This document shows positions 50,114 through 60,533 of a stretch of DNA of 64,000 nucleotides, one piece after another. A program made the translations under genes and the position numbers. The notes beneath the pieces were generated by a model. The model had not been told where the DNA came from. It was given only the letters and a program-made list of their open reading frames with translations, and made no database searches. The stretch covers positions 248,001-312,000 of the forward strand of contig JBNKWZ010000024.1 of NCBI GenBank assembly GCA_050300015.1, read 5' to 3'. Within the stretch, counting starts at the first letter, position 1. Every line of letters starts with the position of its first letter. The stretch comes from CAYZQH01 sp050300015. Its GTDB lineage: Bacteria; Pseudomonadota; Gammaproteobacteria; Pseudomonadales; Cellvibrionaceae.

Positions 50114-53100
50114 ATGACGCAACGGTTTGTTCACCTTCGGGTCCGTACAGAATTTTCACTGGTTGACAGTATCGTTCGGATTAAACCCCTTGTAAAAACG
50201 TTGGCCCAATTCGGTATGCCTGCGTGTGGTGTCACGGATTTATGTAATTTTTTCGGGCTTATCAAATTTTATAAAGCTGCAATGAGCTCTGGGGTGAAAC
50301 CCATTGGTGGTTGCGATTTATTGATACTACCCGATGATGAAGAATCCACGCCCACACTTATCACCCTTTTGTCCCAAAACAACATTGGCTACAAAAACAT
50401 CATTACTCTGATTTCTCGAGCCTATCAGCAGGGCCAACATTTGGGATTACCCTATGTGAAACGCGAGTGGCTGAGTGAGCACAACGAGGGTGTGATTGTT
50501 TTGTCTGGTGCACGGTTCGGTGATGTGGGGCGTGCCATTGTCAACAACAAGCCCGACGCCGCACAAACCTTGTTACGCCAATGGATGCAGGACTTTCCCG
50601 GTCGTTATTACCTGGAATTGCAGCGCACTGGGCGCGAAAACGAGAACACCCATAATGAAGGCGCTGTGCGGTTGGCCGAAGCCTTGCAGTGTCCTGTGGT
50701 GGCCACCAATGACGTGCGGTTTTTAACGTCAGACCAGTTCGAAGTGCACGAGGCCAGAGTATGCATTGGAGAAGGCCGTACACTGGACGATCCTAGGCGC
50801 GAAAGGCGCTACAGTGATCAGCAGTATTTGCGTACCGAACAAGAAATGGCTGAGCTTTTCAGCGATATTCCAGAAGCCCTGGCCAACAGCGTTGAAATTG
50901 CCAAGCGCTGTACTCTGGATATTGAACTGGGTAAGTATTATTTGCCTGAATATCCCATCCCAGAGGGGCTCACGGAAAACGAGTTTTTTACCAAAATCAG
51001 TTACGAGGGGCTTGAGCAGCGACTGATACACATCTTGGACAAAACCGCGCCGGATTACGTTGCGCGCAAAAAGGTGTATACCGATCGATTGCAGTTTGAG
51101 TTGGATATTATCCTGCAAATGGGTTTTCCTGGCTACTTCCTAATCGTTATGGATTTTATTCAGTGGGCTAAGGATCATGATATTCCGGTGGGGCCTGGAC
51201 GTGGCTCGGGTGCAGGGTCATTGGTGGCCTATGTATTGAAAATTACCGACCTCGACCCGCTGCAATACGATTTGCTGTTTGAGCGCTTTCTAAACCCAGA
51301 GCGGGTGTCCATGCCCGATTTCGATGTGGATTTTTGCATGGACAATCGTGACCGGGTGATTGGCTACGTGGCTGAATATTATGGTCGTGATGCTGTGAGT
51401 CAGATTATCACTTTCGGCACCATGGCGGCGAAGGCCGTAGTCCGTGATGTGGCACGAGTGCAAGGCAAGAGTTATGGCTTGGCGGACAAGTTGTCTAAGA
51501 TGATCCCGCCCGATCCGGGCATGACCTTGGAAAAAGCCTACGAACAAGAGGAAATACTGCGAGATTTTTTAGCCACTGACAGTGATGCCCCCGAAATTTG
51601 GGAAATGGCCAAACAGTTAGAAGGGGTCACCCGAAACGTGGGCAAACACGCAGGTGGTGTGGTCATTGCTCCCACTCAACTCACCAATTTTGCACCCTTG
51701 TATTGTGATGACGCAGGCGGTGGGTTGGTAACGCAGTACGACAAAAACGACGTGGAAGATGCTGGCCTTGTGAAGTTTGACTTTCTGGGGTTACGTACGC
51801 TTACAATCATTGATTGGGCCAAGCGCATGATTGATACCCGCTTAGCTCAGGAGGGTAAGCCACCACTGGATGTTGCACTACTGCCGCTAGATGATGCACC
51901 CACGTTTGCGCTGTTGAAAAAAGCCGAAACTACAGCGGTGTTCCAGCTTGAATCCCGTGGTATGAAAGACCTGATTAAGCGCCTGCAACCGGACAACCTG
52001 GAGGATATGATCGCCCTGGTGGCTTTGTTTCGGCCTGGGCCACTGCAATCCGGTATGGTGGATGATTTTATCAACCGCAAACACGGGCGTGCCCAGGTGG
52101 CTTATCCCGATGCCAAGTACCAACACCCCGCCTTGAAACCAATACTAGAGCCCACCTACGGTGTGATTGTGTATCAAGAACAGGTCATGCAGATCGCACA
52201 GGTGTTGGCGGGGTATACGCTGGGGGGGGCGGACCTTTTACGACGTGCCATGGGAAAGAAAAAGCCCGAGGAAATGGCCAAGCAGCGCGAGGTATTTCAA
52301 AACGGCGCCGCCGAGCAGGGCATTGACCCAGAGCTTGCTATTAAGATTTTTGATTTGGTGGAAAAGTTTGCCGGATACGGGTTTAACAAATCCCACTCGG
52401 CCGCCTATGCGTTGGTGTCTTATCAAACCGCTTGGTTGAAGGCTCATTATCCCGCGCAATTTATGGCCGCTACGATGTCCTCCGATATGGACAAAACCGA
52501 CAAGGTGGTGACCTTTATCGAAGAGGTGCGCAATATGGGTTTAACCCTATTGCCGCCCGATGTGAATGCCGGCGCGTTTCAATTCACTGTGGATGATGAA
52601 GACAATATTATTTATGGTCTTGGCGCGATTAAGGGGCTGGGGGAAGGCCCCATCGAAAATATTGTTGAAGCTCGCAAAGACGGACCCTTTGAAAATTTGT
52701 TTGATTTTTGCGCTCGAGTGGACCCAAAAAAGGTTAACAAGCGGGCATTAGAGGCCTTAGTCCGCAGCGGTGCTCTGGATAAAATGGGTCCGTGCGTGGA
52801 TTTGGATTATGATCGAGCCGTCATGTGGGTGGCGATCCCCGAAGCCGTCAAAACGGCTGAACAAAGTGCCGCGAATGCCAGTGCCGGCATGGTCGATCTA
52901 TTCGGAAGTGTAGCGCCTGTGGGTGAGGACAACGACGATGTTTACGAAGAATTTCGTAAAGTTCGCCGATGGAGTATGAAGGAACGACTGAATGGAGAGA
53001 AAGAAACCTTGGGGCTTTACCTGACGGGGCACCCAATAGACGAGTTTAAGTCCGAACTCAAACATTTTGTTAGTTGTAACATCAGTGACCTACGCGCCGA

Positions 53101-53614
53101 TAAAAATAAACAAACGATTGCAGGTTTGGTAGTGGCATTCAGGGTGATGAAAACCAAACGTGGGGATAGCATGGCCTTTGCCACACTGGATGACCGTAGC
53201 GGTCGCATTGAAGTGGCGGTATTTGCCGATACCTATTCAGAGTATCGTGACCAATTGATCAAGGATGCCCTGGTGGTTGTGGAGGGGCAGGTGAGCTTTG
53301 ACGACTATAGTGGTGGCCTTAAAATGCGCGCAGACAAAGTCATGGGGCTTACTGAGGCGCGTCAAGCGAAGGTGGCGGGTATTCGATTGGGTTGGCATCA
53401 AGATCATCTGGACTTAGGGGCCCCCAAGGTACTCAAAGATTTACTGAGTGATTGCCCCAAAGGGCAGTGTCCGGTCACCATCAGTTACCACAATGGGCAA
53501 ATGGGCGTGGATCTTCTGTTAGGGGGGCAATGGCGGGTTAAGCCCACAGATGAGCTGCTTGAGGCGTTGCGCACGCAGTACGGGCAAAAGTCTGTGGAGG
53601 TCCTGTACCACTGA
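50114..53614 (+). CDS. dnaE: DNA polymerase III alpha subunit
   Basis: Replicative polymerase, 1166 residues. It starts with the PHP domain (FVHLRVRTEFSLVDS, CGVTDLCNFFG). The catalytic core has GPGRGSGAGSLVAY and MPDFDVDFCMDNRDRV with the active-site aspartates, and KKPEEMAKQREVF and GYGFNKSHSAAYAL follow. A helix-hairpin-helix and an OB fold (TIAGLVVAFRVMKTKRGDSM) complete it. I use ATG 50114; a TTG lies one codon earlier. It is followed by accA, as in many gammaproteobacteria. Confidence 0.98.
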   Translation: MTQRFVHLRVRTEFSLVDSIVRIKPLVKTLAQFGMPACGVTDLCNFFGLIKFYKAAMSSGVKPIGGCDLLILPDDEESTPTLITLLSQNNIGYKNIITLISRAYQQGQHLGLPYVKREWLSEHNEGVIVLSGARFGDVGRAIVNNKPDAAQTLLRQWMQDFPGRYYLELQRTGRENENTHNEGAVRLAEALQCPVVATNDVRFLTSDQFEVHEARVCIGEGRTLDDPRRERRYSDQQYLRTEQEMAELFSDIPEALANSVEIAKRCTLDIELGKYYLPEYPIPEGLTENEFFTKISYEGLEQRLIHILDKTAPDYVARKKVYTDRLQFELDIILQMGFPGYFLIVMDFIQWAKDHDIPVGPGRGSGAGSLVAYVLKITDLDPLQYDLLFERFLNPERVSMPDFDVDFCMDNRDRVIGYVAEYYGRDAVSQIITFGTMAAKAVVRDVARVQGKSYGLADKLSKMIPPDPGMTLEKAYEQEEILRDFLATDSDAPEIWEMAKQLEGVTRNVGKHAGGVVIAPTQLTNFAPLYCDDAGGGLVTQYDKNDVEDAGLVKFDFLGLRTLTIIDWAKRMIDTRLAQEGKPPLDVALLPLDDAPTFALLKKAETTAVFQLESRGMKDLIKRLQPDNLEDMIALVALFRPGPLQSGMVDDFINRKHGRAQVAYPDAKYQHPALKPILEPTYGVIVYQEQVMQIAQVLAGYTLGGADLLRRAMGKKKPEEMAKQREVFQNGAAEQGIDPELAIKIFDLVEKFAGYGFNKSHSAAYALVSYQTAWLKAHYPAQFMAATMSSDMDKTDKVVTFIEEVRNMGLTLLPPDVNAGAFQFTVDDEDNIIYGLGAIKGLGEGPIENIVEARKDGPFENLFDFCARVDPKKVNKRALEALVRSGALDKMGPCVDLDYDRAVMWVAIPEAVKTAEQSAANASAGMVDLFGSVAPVGEDNDDVYEEFRKVRRWSMKERLNGEKETLGLYLTGHPIDEFKSELKHFVSCNISDLRADKNKQTIAGLVVAFRVMKTKRGDSMAFATLDDRSGRIEVAVFADTYSEYRDQLIKDALVVVEGQVSFDDYSGGLKMRADKVMGLTEARQAKVAGIRLGWHQDHLDLGAPKVLKDLLSDCPKGQCPVTISYHNGQMGVDLLLGGQWRVKPTDELLEALRTQYGQKSVEVLYH

Positions 53615-53730
53615 ATTCAAAAACTCACTGAAAGGCCATGAAGCCTGACAGCGATAGTGTTACACTTGCGCGCTATTTGTGGCCATGGGCCAACTTTTAC
53701 GTATATTAAGAGCCTACAAAACCCGGTTTT

Positions 53731-54687
53731 ATGAATCTCAATTATCTAAGTTTTGAACAGTCTATCGCCGATTTGGAAGCCAAAATTTCCGAGCTTCAGT
53801 TGGTGGGTACGGACAACGACATCAACATCTCGGACGAGATCGAGCGGCTGAAAGAAAAGTCCGCGAAGATGACCGAGGGTATTTACTCCAATTTAACGCC
53901 CTGGCAAATCGTACAGGTCGCTCGCCACCCCCAACGGCCTTACGCTTCGGACTACATTGCCCGAATATTCACCGATTGGGATGAGCTGCACGGTGACCGA
54001 CACTTTGGCGATGACAAAGCCATTATCGGTGGCGTAGGTCGGTTAGACGGTCGACCCGTTATGGTCATTGGTGAGGAAAAGGGGCGTAGTGTACAAGATA
54101 AAGTCGCACGAAACTTCGGTATGCCAAAACCCGAGGGTTACCGCAAGGCTCTGCGACTGATGGAAATGGCAGAGCGATTTAAAATGCCCGTGCTCACATT
54201 AATCGACACGCCTGGTGCCTACCCCGGCATCGACAGTGAGGAGCGCGGTATTAGTGAAGCCATCGCTCAGAACTTGGCAGTTATGTCGCGCCTAAAAACC
54301 CCTATTATTTGCACTGTTATTGGTGAGGGTTCCTCAGGTGGTGCTTTGGCAATTGGCGTTGGGGATCACCTCAGTATGCTGCAATACGCCACATACTTTG
54401 TCATATCGCCGGAAGGTTGCGCCAATATCATTTGGAAAACTGTTGAAAAAGCCCCTTTAGCGGCAGAAGCCATGGGGGTTACCTCGAGTGTGTTGGAGGA
54501 GCTGGGTATTGTGGATGAAACCATACCCGAGCCCCTCGGCGGTGCGCATCGCGATATTGAGCAAATGGCGCGCACCTTAAAGGGTCGTTTGATCGAGCAG
54601 GTGGACAGAGTCAGTGCCATGGATCTGGATGCGTTGCTGGACCAACGCTTTACGCGGTTGATGAGTTACGGCAACGATCCGAAGTGA
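53731..54687 (+). CDS. accA: Acetyl-CoA carboxylase carboxyltransferase subunit alpha
   Basis: Forms, with AccD, the carboxyltransferase that makes malonyl-CoA for fatty acid synthesis. 318 residues with LSFEQSIADLEAKISEL at the N-terminus, GEEKGRSVQDKVARNFGMP, TLIDTPGAYPGIDSEERG and GEGSSGGALAIGVGD (crotonase-like core). Its own terminator follows. AccD is encoded 2.9 kb downstream, past the trp genes. Confidence 0.98.
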   Translation: MNLNYLSFEQSIADLEAKISELQLVGTDNDINISDEIERLKEKSAKMTEGIYSNLTPWQIVQVARHPQRPYASDYIARIFTDWDELHGDRHFGDDKAIIGGVGRLDGRPVMVIGEEKGRSVQDKVARNFGMPKPEGYRKALRLMEMAERFKMPVLTLIDTPGAYPGIDSEERGISEAIAQNLAVMSRLKTPIICTVIGEGSSGGALAIGVGDHLSMLQYATYFVISPEGCANIIWKTVEKAPLAAEAMGVTSSVLEELGIVDETIPEPLGGAHRDIEQMARTLKGRLIEQVDRVSAMDLDALLDQRFTRLMSYGNDPK

Positions 54688-54705
54688 TTCGCGCAAGCTC
54701 GCTCA

Positions 54706-54740
54706 AAAAGGCTGGCATTGTTGCCGGCCTTTTGCATTTT
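54706..54740 (+). terminator. Intrinsic terminator of accA
   Basis: AAAAGGCTGGC pairs with GCCGGCCTTTT (one G-U) around ATTGTT and is followed by GCATTTTT. Confidence 0.8.
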
Positions 54741-54826
54741 TGGGGGGTGTTTAGACGGCAAGTGACGGTGCGGGGTAGGGCTTAATCTGGTAATATCGCG
54801 CCTTTTTCACAGGAAGACTGGCCTCA

Positions 54827-55498
54827 ATGCCCAACACTACCTCCGCGTCAAAGCCCTTGGCCATTCGGGTTAAAATCTGTGGTGTGACCGACCCTGCAAT
54901 CGGCAGGGCCGTGGCTGTGGCCGGTGCGGATGCCATAGGCATTGTGTTCTATGATAAAAGCCCCAGGGCTGTCTCGGGGTTGGCATTGGCTCGCGACATT
55001 GCTCTATCCGTTGGGCCTTTCGTTACGGTGGTCGGCCTCTTTGTGGACCCTTCTTGCGAATATGTGGAACGTGTACTCGAGCAGGTGCCTTTAAGCCTAT
55101 TGCAGTTCCATGGGGGCGAGACAGCAGAATTTTGTGCTCAGTTTGGTCGTCCCTATTTGAAAGCCTTACGTATGGCACCAGAGTTGAACGTTGAGGCGGC
55201 GATTGCCCAGTATTCTCAGGCACAAGGTATCCTTTTGGATGCCTATCGACCCGGGGTGCCCGGTGGCACCGGTGAAACCTTTAATTGGGCACGTGTTCCA
55301 AAGCAGAGCCCCATGCCCATCGTGTTGGCGGGAGGGTTAAACCCCGGTAACGTAGCGGAGGCGGTGCGTTGCACACAGCCCTGGGCAGTTGACGTGAGTG
55401 GTGGTGTGGAATCTTCACCTGGGGTGAAATCAATGCCTTTGATCGAATCTTTTATTAGTAATGCCAAGCAGGCTTGGCAGTCAACCACAGCGAGATAA
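54827..55498 (+). CDS. trpF: Phosphoribosylanthranilate isomerase
   Basis: Third step of tryptophan synthesis from anthranilate, a TIM barrel. 223 residues: AIRVKICGVTDPAIGRAVA holds the catalytic Cys of KICG, FYDKSPRAV, VGLFVDPSCEYV, LQFHGGET, LLDAYRPGVPGGTGETFNW with the general-acid Asp, and LAGGLNPGNVAEAV. The first 10-12 residues precede the conserved start. It is two bases from trpB. Confidence 0.96.
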   Translation: MPNTTSASKPLAIRVKICGVTDPAIGRAVAVAGADAIGIVFYDKSPRAVSGLALARDIALSVGPFVTVVGLFVDPSCEYVERVLEQVPLSLLQFHGGETAEFCAQFGRPYLKALRMAPELNVEAAIAQYSQAQGILLDAYRPGVPGGTGETFNWARVPKQSPMPIVLAGGLNPGNVAEAVRCTQPWAVDVSGGVESSPGVKSMPLIESFISNAKQAWQSTTAR

Positions 55499-55500
55499 TC

Positions 55501-56715
55501 GTGACAACTTCGAAAACTTTATATTCACAAATGCCAGATACAAAAGGTCACTTTGGCCAGTTCGGCGGTCGTTTTGTGTCGGAAACTTTGATGTATGCGC
55601 TGGATGAACTGACGGAGATGTACCAGCGCCTAAAAGATGATCCGGAATTTCTAGCAGAGATTGATAAAGACCTATCGCACTACGTGGGGCGGCCCTCGCC
55701 TTTGTACTTTGCCGAGCATTGGACAAAGAAAGTGGGGGGCGCAAAGTTGTACCTTAAGCGTGAGGATTTAAACCACACCGGTGCCCACAAGGTGAACAAC
55801 ACTATAGGGCAGGCGCTGCTGGCCAAACATTCTGGCAAAAAACGCGTGATAGCAGAAACCGGTGCAGGCCAACACGGCGTCGCTTCTGCCACCGTGGCAG
55901 CAAGGCTGGGTTTAGAGTGTGTGGTCTACATGGGGGCAGAAGATATACAACGCCAAGCCTTAAATGTTTATCGCATGAAGCTATTGGGAGCCACTGTGGT
56001 GCCAGTCGAGTCTGGCTCAAAAACCTTGAAAGATGCCATGAACGAAGCCATGCGCGATTGGGTGACCAATGTGGATGATACGTTTTATATTATCGGTACC
56101 GCTGCGGGCCCGCATCCTTACCCACAGCTGGTTCGGGATTTTCAGTGTGTGATCGGCCGAGAAGCCAAAGCACAATGCCTTGCGCAAACGGGGCGTTTAC
56201 CGGATGCTCTGGTGGCCTGCGTAGGTGGCGGCTCAAATGCTATCGGTTTGTTTCACCCGTTTTTGGAGGATGAAACCGTTGCCATGTATGGCGTTGAAGC
56301 AGGCGGGGACGGGGTAGAGACTGGCCGTCACGCGGCGCCCTTAAACGATGGTATTCCCGGTGTGCTGCACGGTAACCGTACCTACTTAATGGAAGATGAA
56401 AACGGTCAAATTATAGAAACGCACTCGGTGTCTGCGGGATTGGACTACCCCGGTGTGGGGCCGGAGCATGCCTGGCTGAAAGACATCGGTCGTGTTAATT
56501 ATGTGGCCATTAATGACGATGAAGCCATGGCAGCTTTTCGGCAGCTAACGCGAGTGGAAGGTATTATGCCGGCGCTCGAATCCAGCCATGCTGTGGCCTA
56601 CGCTGAAAAGCTGGCCGCCTCTATGAGCCCGGATGAAACCATTGTGGTGAATCTCTCTGGGCGCGGCGATAAAGACATACTCACCGTCGCCGAAATTGAT
56701 GGAATTAAAGTGTAA
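55501..56715 (+). CDS. trpB: Tryptophan synthase beta chain
   Basis: PLP enzyme that condenses indole with serine. GQFGGRFVSETLMYALDEL at the N-terminus, the PLP Lys in LKREDLNHTGAHKVNN, AETGAGQHGVASA, GGGSNAIGLFHPF (phosphate loop) and SAGLDYPGVGPEH. I take the GTG at 55501, two bases after the trpF stop; an ATG at 55474 lies inside trpF, and ATG 55531 is another option. It overlaps trpA by one base. Confidence 0.96.
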   Translation: MTTSKTLYSQMPDTKGHFGQFGGRFVSETLMYALDELTEMYQRLKDDPEFLAEIDKDLSHYVGRPSPLYFAEHWTKKVGGAKLYLKREDLNHTGAHKVNNTIGQALLAKHSGKKRVIAETGAGQHGVASATVAARLGLECVVYMGAEDIQRQALNVYRMKLLGATVVPVESGSKTLKDAMNEAMRDWVTNVDDTFYIIGTAAGPHPYPQLVRDFQCVIGREAKAQCLAQTGRLPDALVACVGGGSNAIGLFHPFLEDETVAMYGVEAGGDGVETGRHAAPLNDGIPGVLHGNRTYLMEDENGQIIETHSVSAGLDYPGVGPEHAWLKDIGRVNYVAINDDEAMAAFRQLTRVEGIMPALESSHAVAYAEKLAASMSPDETIVVNLSGRGDKDILTVAEIDGIKV

Positions 56716-57515
56716 TGAGTCGATTAGAAACCTGTTTTGCCCGATGCAAAGCGCAGAATAAAAAAGTATTGGCCACCTATGTCGTCAGCGGTGACCCTGA
56801 ACCTGGTATCACCCTTGACGCGCTCAATACGCTGGTGGAAAGTGGTGCGGATGTGATTGAGGTGGGCATTCCCTTTTCCGATCCAATGGCTGAAGGTCCT
56901 GTGATTCAAAAAGGGCATGAAAGGGCGCTGGCGCACCGAGTGAGCTTGACCAGTACTTTGGCTGCTGTGAAGTCTTTTAGACAAAGTAATAATGAGACCC
57001 CCATTGTGTTAATGGGCTATGCCAACCCCATAGAGCGTATGGGCTATGCCGCTTTTGTAAAAGCGGCCAGTGAGGCGGGCGTGGATGGGGTATTGACTGT
57101 AGACTTGCCGCCGGAAGAGGCTGTAGAGCTTGACGCCCAGCTGAAACAAGAGGGCATTGACACCATTTATCTGTTGGCACCAACCTCCAGCGACGCACGG
57201 ATTCAAATGGTGGCAGAACTGGCAAGTGGCTTTGTTTACTATGTTTCCCTAAAGGGCGTAACAGGCGCAGGGCATTTGGATGCGGAATCCGTATCTACGA
57301 ATATGGCGCGTATTCGTAAAGCCTGCAATGTACCTGTAATGATTGGTTTTGGCATTAAAGACGCCTCCTCCACGCAAGCGGTTGCCGGCTTTGGTGAGGG
57401 AGTTGTTGTGGGCAGTGCCTTGGTTAATCTTATGGGGCAAGGCGATGATCGTGAAGTGATGCTGGCGGCATTGGCGCAGAAGGTCACCGAAATTCGGAAT
57501 GCATTGGACGGTTAG
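56715..57515 (+). CDS. trpA: Tryptophan synthase alpha chain
   Basis: Cleaves indole-3-glycerol phosphate and passes indole to TrpB. 266 residues: TYVVSGDPEPGITLDALN, VIEVGIPFSDPMAEGPVIQ with the catalytic Glu, GVDGVLTVDLPPEEA with the catalytic Asp, YYVSLKGVTGAGHL and GFGIKDASS. Start overlaps the trpB stop (TAATG), so the subunits are translationally coupled. Confidence 0.97.
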   Translation: MSRLETCFARCKAQNKKVLATYVVSGDPEPGITLDALNTLVESGADVIEVGIPFSDPMAEGPVIQKGHERALAHRVSLTSTLAAVKSFRQSNNETPIVLMGYANPIERMGYAAFVKAASEAGVDGVLTVDLPPEEAVELDAQLKQEGIDTIYLLAPTSSDARIQMVAELASGFVYYVSLKGVTGAGHLDAESVSTNMARIRKACNVPVMIGFGIKDASSTQAVAGFGEGVVVGSALVNLMGQGDDREVMLAALAQKVTEIRNALDG

Positions 57516-57599
57516 CATACACAACCTAGCTTATACAACACAGTACTAGAGCCTTAAGGGTAGTCCCTTGGGAATCGTTGCAAAATATTGGAGCGTGAC

Positions 57600-58472
57600 A
57601 TGAGTTGGTTAGAAAAAATTGTTCCAAGCGCTGTGCGCTCTGGTACACGTCAAGGGCCCAGTAAAGTCCCCGAAGGGCTTTGGAAAAAATGTTCTAAATG
57701 CGAAGCGGTACTTTATCGTCCCGAGCTTGAAAAAAATTTGGATGTTTGTCCCAAGTGCGATCATCACATGCGTATTGGTGCTCGCCGCCGCTTGGATGTT
57801 TTTTTGGATGAGGACGGACGTGAGGAACTGGCCACAGACGTGTTGCCCGTCGACCGCCTGAAATTTAAGGATGTCAAAAAGTATAAAGACCGCCTGAGTA
57901 CCGCACAAAAAAGCACAGGAGAAAAAGACGCACTGATCGCTATGTCGGGTACCGTGTATGGTATGCCCGTGGTGAGTGTGGCGTTTGAATTTGCTTTTCA
58001 CGGTGGCTCTATGGGGTACGTGGTTGGGGAGCGCTTTACACGCGCTGCGCAATTGGCCCTGGAGCAAAAAATTCCGCTAGTATGCTTTGCCGCTACCGGA
58101 GGAGCTCGTATGCAAGAGGCATTGATATCCCTGATGCAAATGGCCAAAACCAGTGCCATTGTTGAGCGCTTGAAACAAGCCGGTGTGCCTTATATTTCGG
58201 TCATGACGGACCCTGTATACGGGGGAGTATCTGCGAGCCTTGCACTGTTGGGTGATATCAATGTGGCCGAGCCTGGCGCTCGTGCAGGGTTTGCAGGCCC
58301 CGCAATTATCGAACAAACCATCCGTCAAAAATTGCCCAAAGGTTTTCAGCGTGCTGAGTTCTTACTGGAACATGGTGCAATCGATATGATTGTGCATCGT
58401 AACGATATGCGTCAGAAACTCGCATCGTTGTTAGCGAAGTTTAATAATCTTCCGCAACCGGTGTCAGCCTAA
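57600..58472 (+). CDS. accD: Acetyl-CoA carboxylase carboxyltransferase subunit beta
   Basis: Partner of AccA. The N-terminal zinc ribbon reads CSKCEAVLYR and CPKCDHHMRI; the core has GSMGYVVGERFTRA and ATGGARMQEALISLMQMA. I use ATG 57600 (MSWLEKIVPS, the family start) rather than TTG 57588. 290 residues. Three bases before folC, as in Pseudomonas and E. coli. Confidence 0.97.
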   Translation: MSWLEKIVPSAVRSGTRQGPSKVPEGLWKKCSKCEAVLYRPELEKNLDVCPKCDHHMRIGARRRLDVFLDEDGREELATDVLPVDRLKFKDVKKYKDRLSTAQKSTGEKDALIAMSGTVYGMPVVSVAFEFAFHGGSMGYVVGERFTRAAQLALEQKIPLVCFAATGGARMQEALISLMQMAKTSAIVERLKQAGVPYISVMTDPVYGGVSASLALLGDINVAEPGARAGFAGPAIIEQTIRQKLPKGFQRAEFLLEHGAIDMIVHRNDMRQKLASLLAKFNNLPQPVSA

Positions 58473-58475
58473 CCC

Positions 58476-59783
58476 TTGCCTATACTGTCGACCCTCCAAG
58501 ATTGGCTGCAATGGCAGGAGTCCTGTCATCCCAGCAGTATCGACCTAGGGCTGGATCGGGTACGCGAGGTGGCGGAACGATTAAGCCTCACGTCGTCGAA
58601 GGCCAAAGTGGTGACGATAGCCGGAACCAATGGCAAGGGCACCTGTGCTGCAGCCGTAGAAAGTCTATTGTTAAATGCGGGTAAAAGCGTGGGGGTTTAT
58701 AACTCGCCGCATATCGAGCACTACAATGAGCGCGTGAGACTGCAAGGGCAAGAGGCTTCTGATGCCGTTCTTATTGAGGCTTTCGAAGCGATCGATCGTG
58801 CGCGAGGCGACTTAACGTTAACGTACTTCGAGTTTGGTACGCTGGCGGCTTTGTACTGTTTCAAACACACACAATGTGAATATTGGATATTGGAAGTCGG
58901 CTTAGGGGGCAGGCTGGATGCGACCAATATTGTCGATGCGGATATTGCCGTGATCACCTCCATTGGGCTTGACCACTGTGAGTGGTTGGGAGATACACTT
59001 GAGAGCATTGGCGCTGAAAAGGCCGGTATTTGTCGACCGGGCAAACCCGTCGTCTGCGCGGACCCGAACCCACCGCAATCCGTTTTGAATAGAATCGCTG
59101 AGCTCAGGTGTCCCTATTACGCTTTAGGTCAGCACTTTACGATAAGCGAACCCGATGCGGAGCCTGGTGTGATTGCTCATCATAAGGGTGGATTCGATAA
59201 GCCTTTCCTTTTTTCGGTGATGGTAGGTGGCGATACGGTACCACTTGAAACATTTCTGCCGTCGCCCAGCATTGCGGCAGCCCTTCAGGTGGTGAGTTTA
59301 CTTGAGGTGGGCGATCCTTCCCTGTGGGCGCGATCGCTCCAGTCTTTGACACTGCCGGGGCGTTTCGAGCAACAGTTATTGGGCGAGCAAGTTTGGCTTT
59401 TTGATGTGGCCCACAATGCGCCGGCGATGCAGTTTTTGGTGGCGAAAATCCAGCGTTGTTTTCCTGGGCAAAAATGGTCAATCGTATTGGGTATGATGAA
59501 AGATAAACACGTTCAGGATTGTGTCTCCGCGCTGTCTGAAATTGTGAGCCAATGGGTATTGCTGCCTCTGGAGGATAACCCACGAGCCCTAACTAGGTCG
59601 AGTTTGGCAGGTTTCATCGAGCGTTTATCACCGGCGCCCATCGTGCAAGCCGAGTCGAACGTGTGGCGGTGCGTTGATCCGCTTTCTGAGAATGTGCTGG
59701 TGACCGGTTCCTTTTTTACGGTGGCCGAGGTCAAGACTGAACTCGCCAGTAGAAATTTAAGCGTGCTACAGTCAACGTTATGA
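58476..59783 (+). CDS. folC: Bifunctional folylpolyglutamate/dihydrofolate synthase
   Basis: Adds glutamate to folates and to dihydropteroate. 435 residues with the Mur-like P-loop VTIAGTNGKGTCAAAVESLL, YNSPHIEHYNERVRL, TYFEFGTLAALYCF, EVGLGGRLDATNIVDAD, and DVAHNAPAMQFL in the C-terminal domain. Starts at a TTG (58476), three bases after accD. The stop overlaps the SPOR-domain gene by four bases. Confidence 0.95.
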   Translation: MPILSTLQDWLQWQESCHPSSIDLGLDRVREVAERLSLTSSKAKVVTIAGTNGKGTCAAAVESLLLNAGKSVGVYNSPHIEHYNERVRLQGQEASDAVLIEAFEAIDRARGDLTLTYFEFGTLAALYCFKHTQCEYWILEVGLGGRLDATNIVDADIAVITSIGLDHCEWLGDTLESIGAEKAGICRPGKPVVCADPNPPQSVLNRIAELRCPYYALGQHFTISEPDAEPGVIAHHKGGFDKPFLFSVMVGGDTVPLETFLPSPSIAAALQVVSLLEVGDPSLWARSLQSLTLPGRFEQQLLGEQVWLFDVAHNAPAMQFLVAKIQRCFPGQKWSIVLGMMKDKHVQDCVSALSEIVSQWVLLPLEDNPRALTRSSLAGFIERLSPAPIVQAESNVWRCVDPLSENVLVTGSFFTVAEVKTELASRNLSVLQSTL

Positions 59784-60310
59784 AGCATTCTGATGATGGG
59801 TTGAAACAAAGGTTGATTGGGGCAGTGGTGTTACTGGCCTTGGCTGTGATCTTTGTACCGGTTTTGTTTGATCGGAATCGACTGGAGCCGATTGATACCC
59901 AAACCCGTATTCCGCCTGAACCCAGCATTGAAACAGTTGTTGTGAATCCGCCCAAGCGACCCAGTACGGCCGAGTTGGCTCCAGAGCCAAGCGATATGTT
60001 TGTAGCCGAAGAGGATGACAAAGTCGATGCGGTAGATGTGCCACGCGGGCTGACAGAATCGGGTGATGTGAAATCTTGGGTATTACAGGTGGCGAGCTTC
60101 AGAGACAAGGACCATGCGCGGGAATTGACAAAAGCGCTGCTAGCGTCGGGACACTCGGCCTTTATTCGCCGCTCTGACTACAAAAATGGCCCGGTGCATC
60201 GTGTATATATTGGGCCGAAATTGGATAAAAGCGCTTTGCTTGACCTAAAAGTTAAGGTGGATGATGAATATCAAGTGGAATCCATGGTATTGCGTTTCTC
60301 ACCAGAATGA
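59780..60310 (+). CDS. SPOR-domain protein (DedD-like)
   Basis: 176 residues: short cytoplasmic start, one transmembrane helix (LIGAVVLLALAVIFVPVLF), a Pro-rich linker, and a C-terminal SPOR domain from about residue 98 (WVLQVASFRDKDHARELTKA, then PVHRVYIGPK). SPOR domains bind denuded glycan strands at the division site. Position between folC and cvpA is that of dedD. Start overlaps the folC stop. Confidence 0.9.
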   Translation: MKHSDDGLKQRLIGAVVLLALAVIFVPVLFDRNRLEPIDTQTRIPPEPSIETVVVNPPKRPSTAELAPEPSDMFVAEEDDKVDAVDVPRGLTESGDVKSWVLQVASFRDKDHARELTKALLASGHSAFIRRSDYKNGPVHRVYIGPKLDKSALLDLKVKVDDEYQVESMVLRFSPE

Positions 60311-60533
60311 ATCGCCCCTAGACCGGGTGGAGTGAATGCCCAACGAGCGGAATTATCCGCTGACTGCCGTCGCACTCTGGTACTATGTCGGCCTTCATGC
60401 GTTGAGCCACTCAGTCGGCGGGTGAGTCCAAAGGTTGCGACCTTGCTGAGGTCCGGCATGAGTTGGGTGGTTGCTGCTTCAAAATTAGGAAGGGCGTTAA
60501 ATCGAGATATGAACTCATAATAAGGGTAGCGGC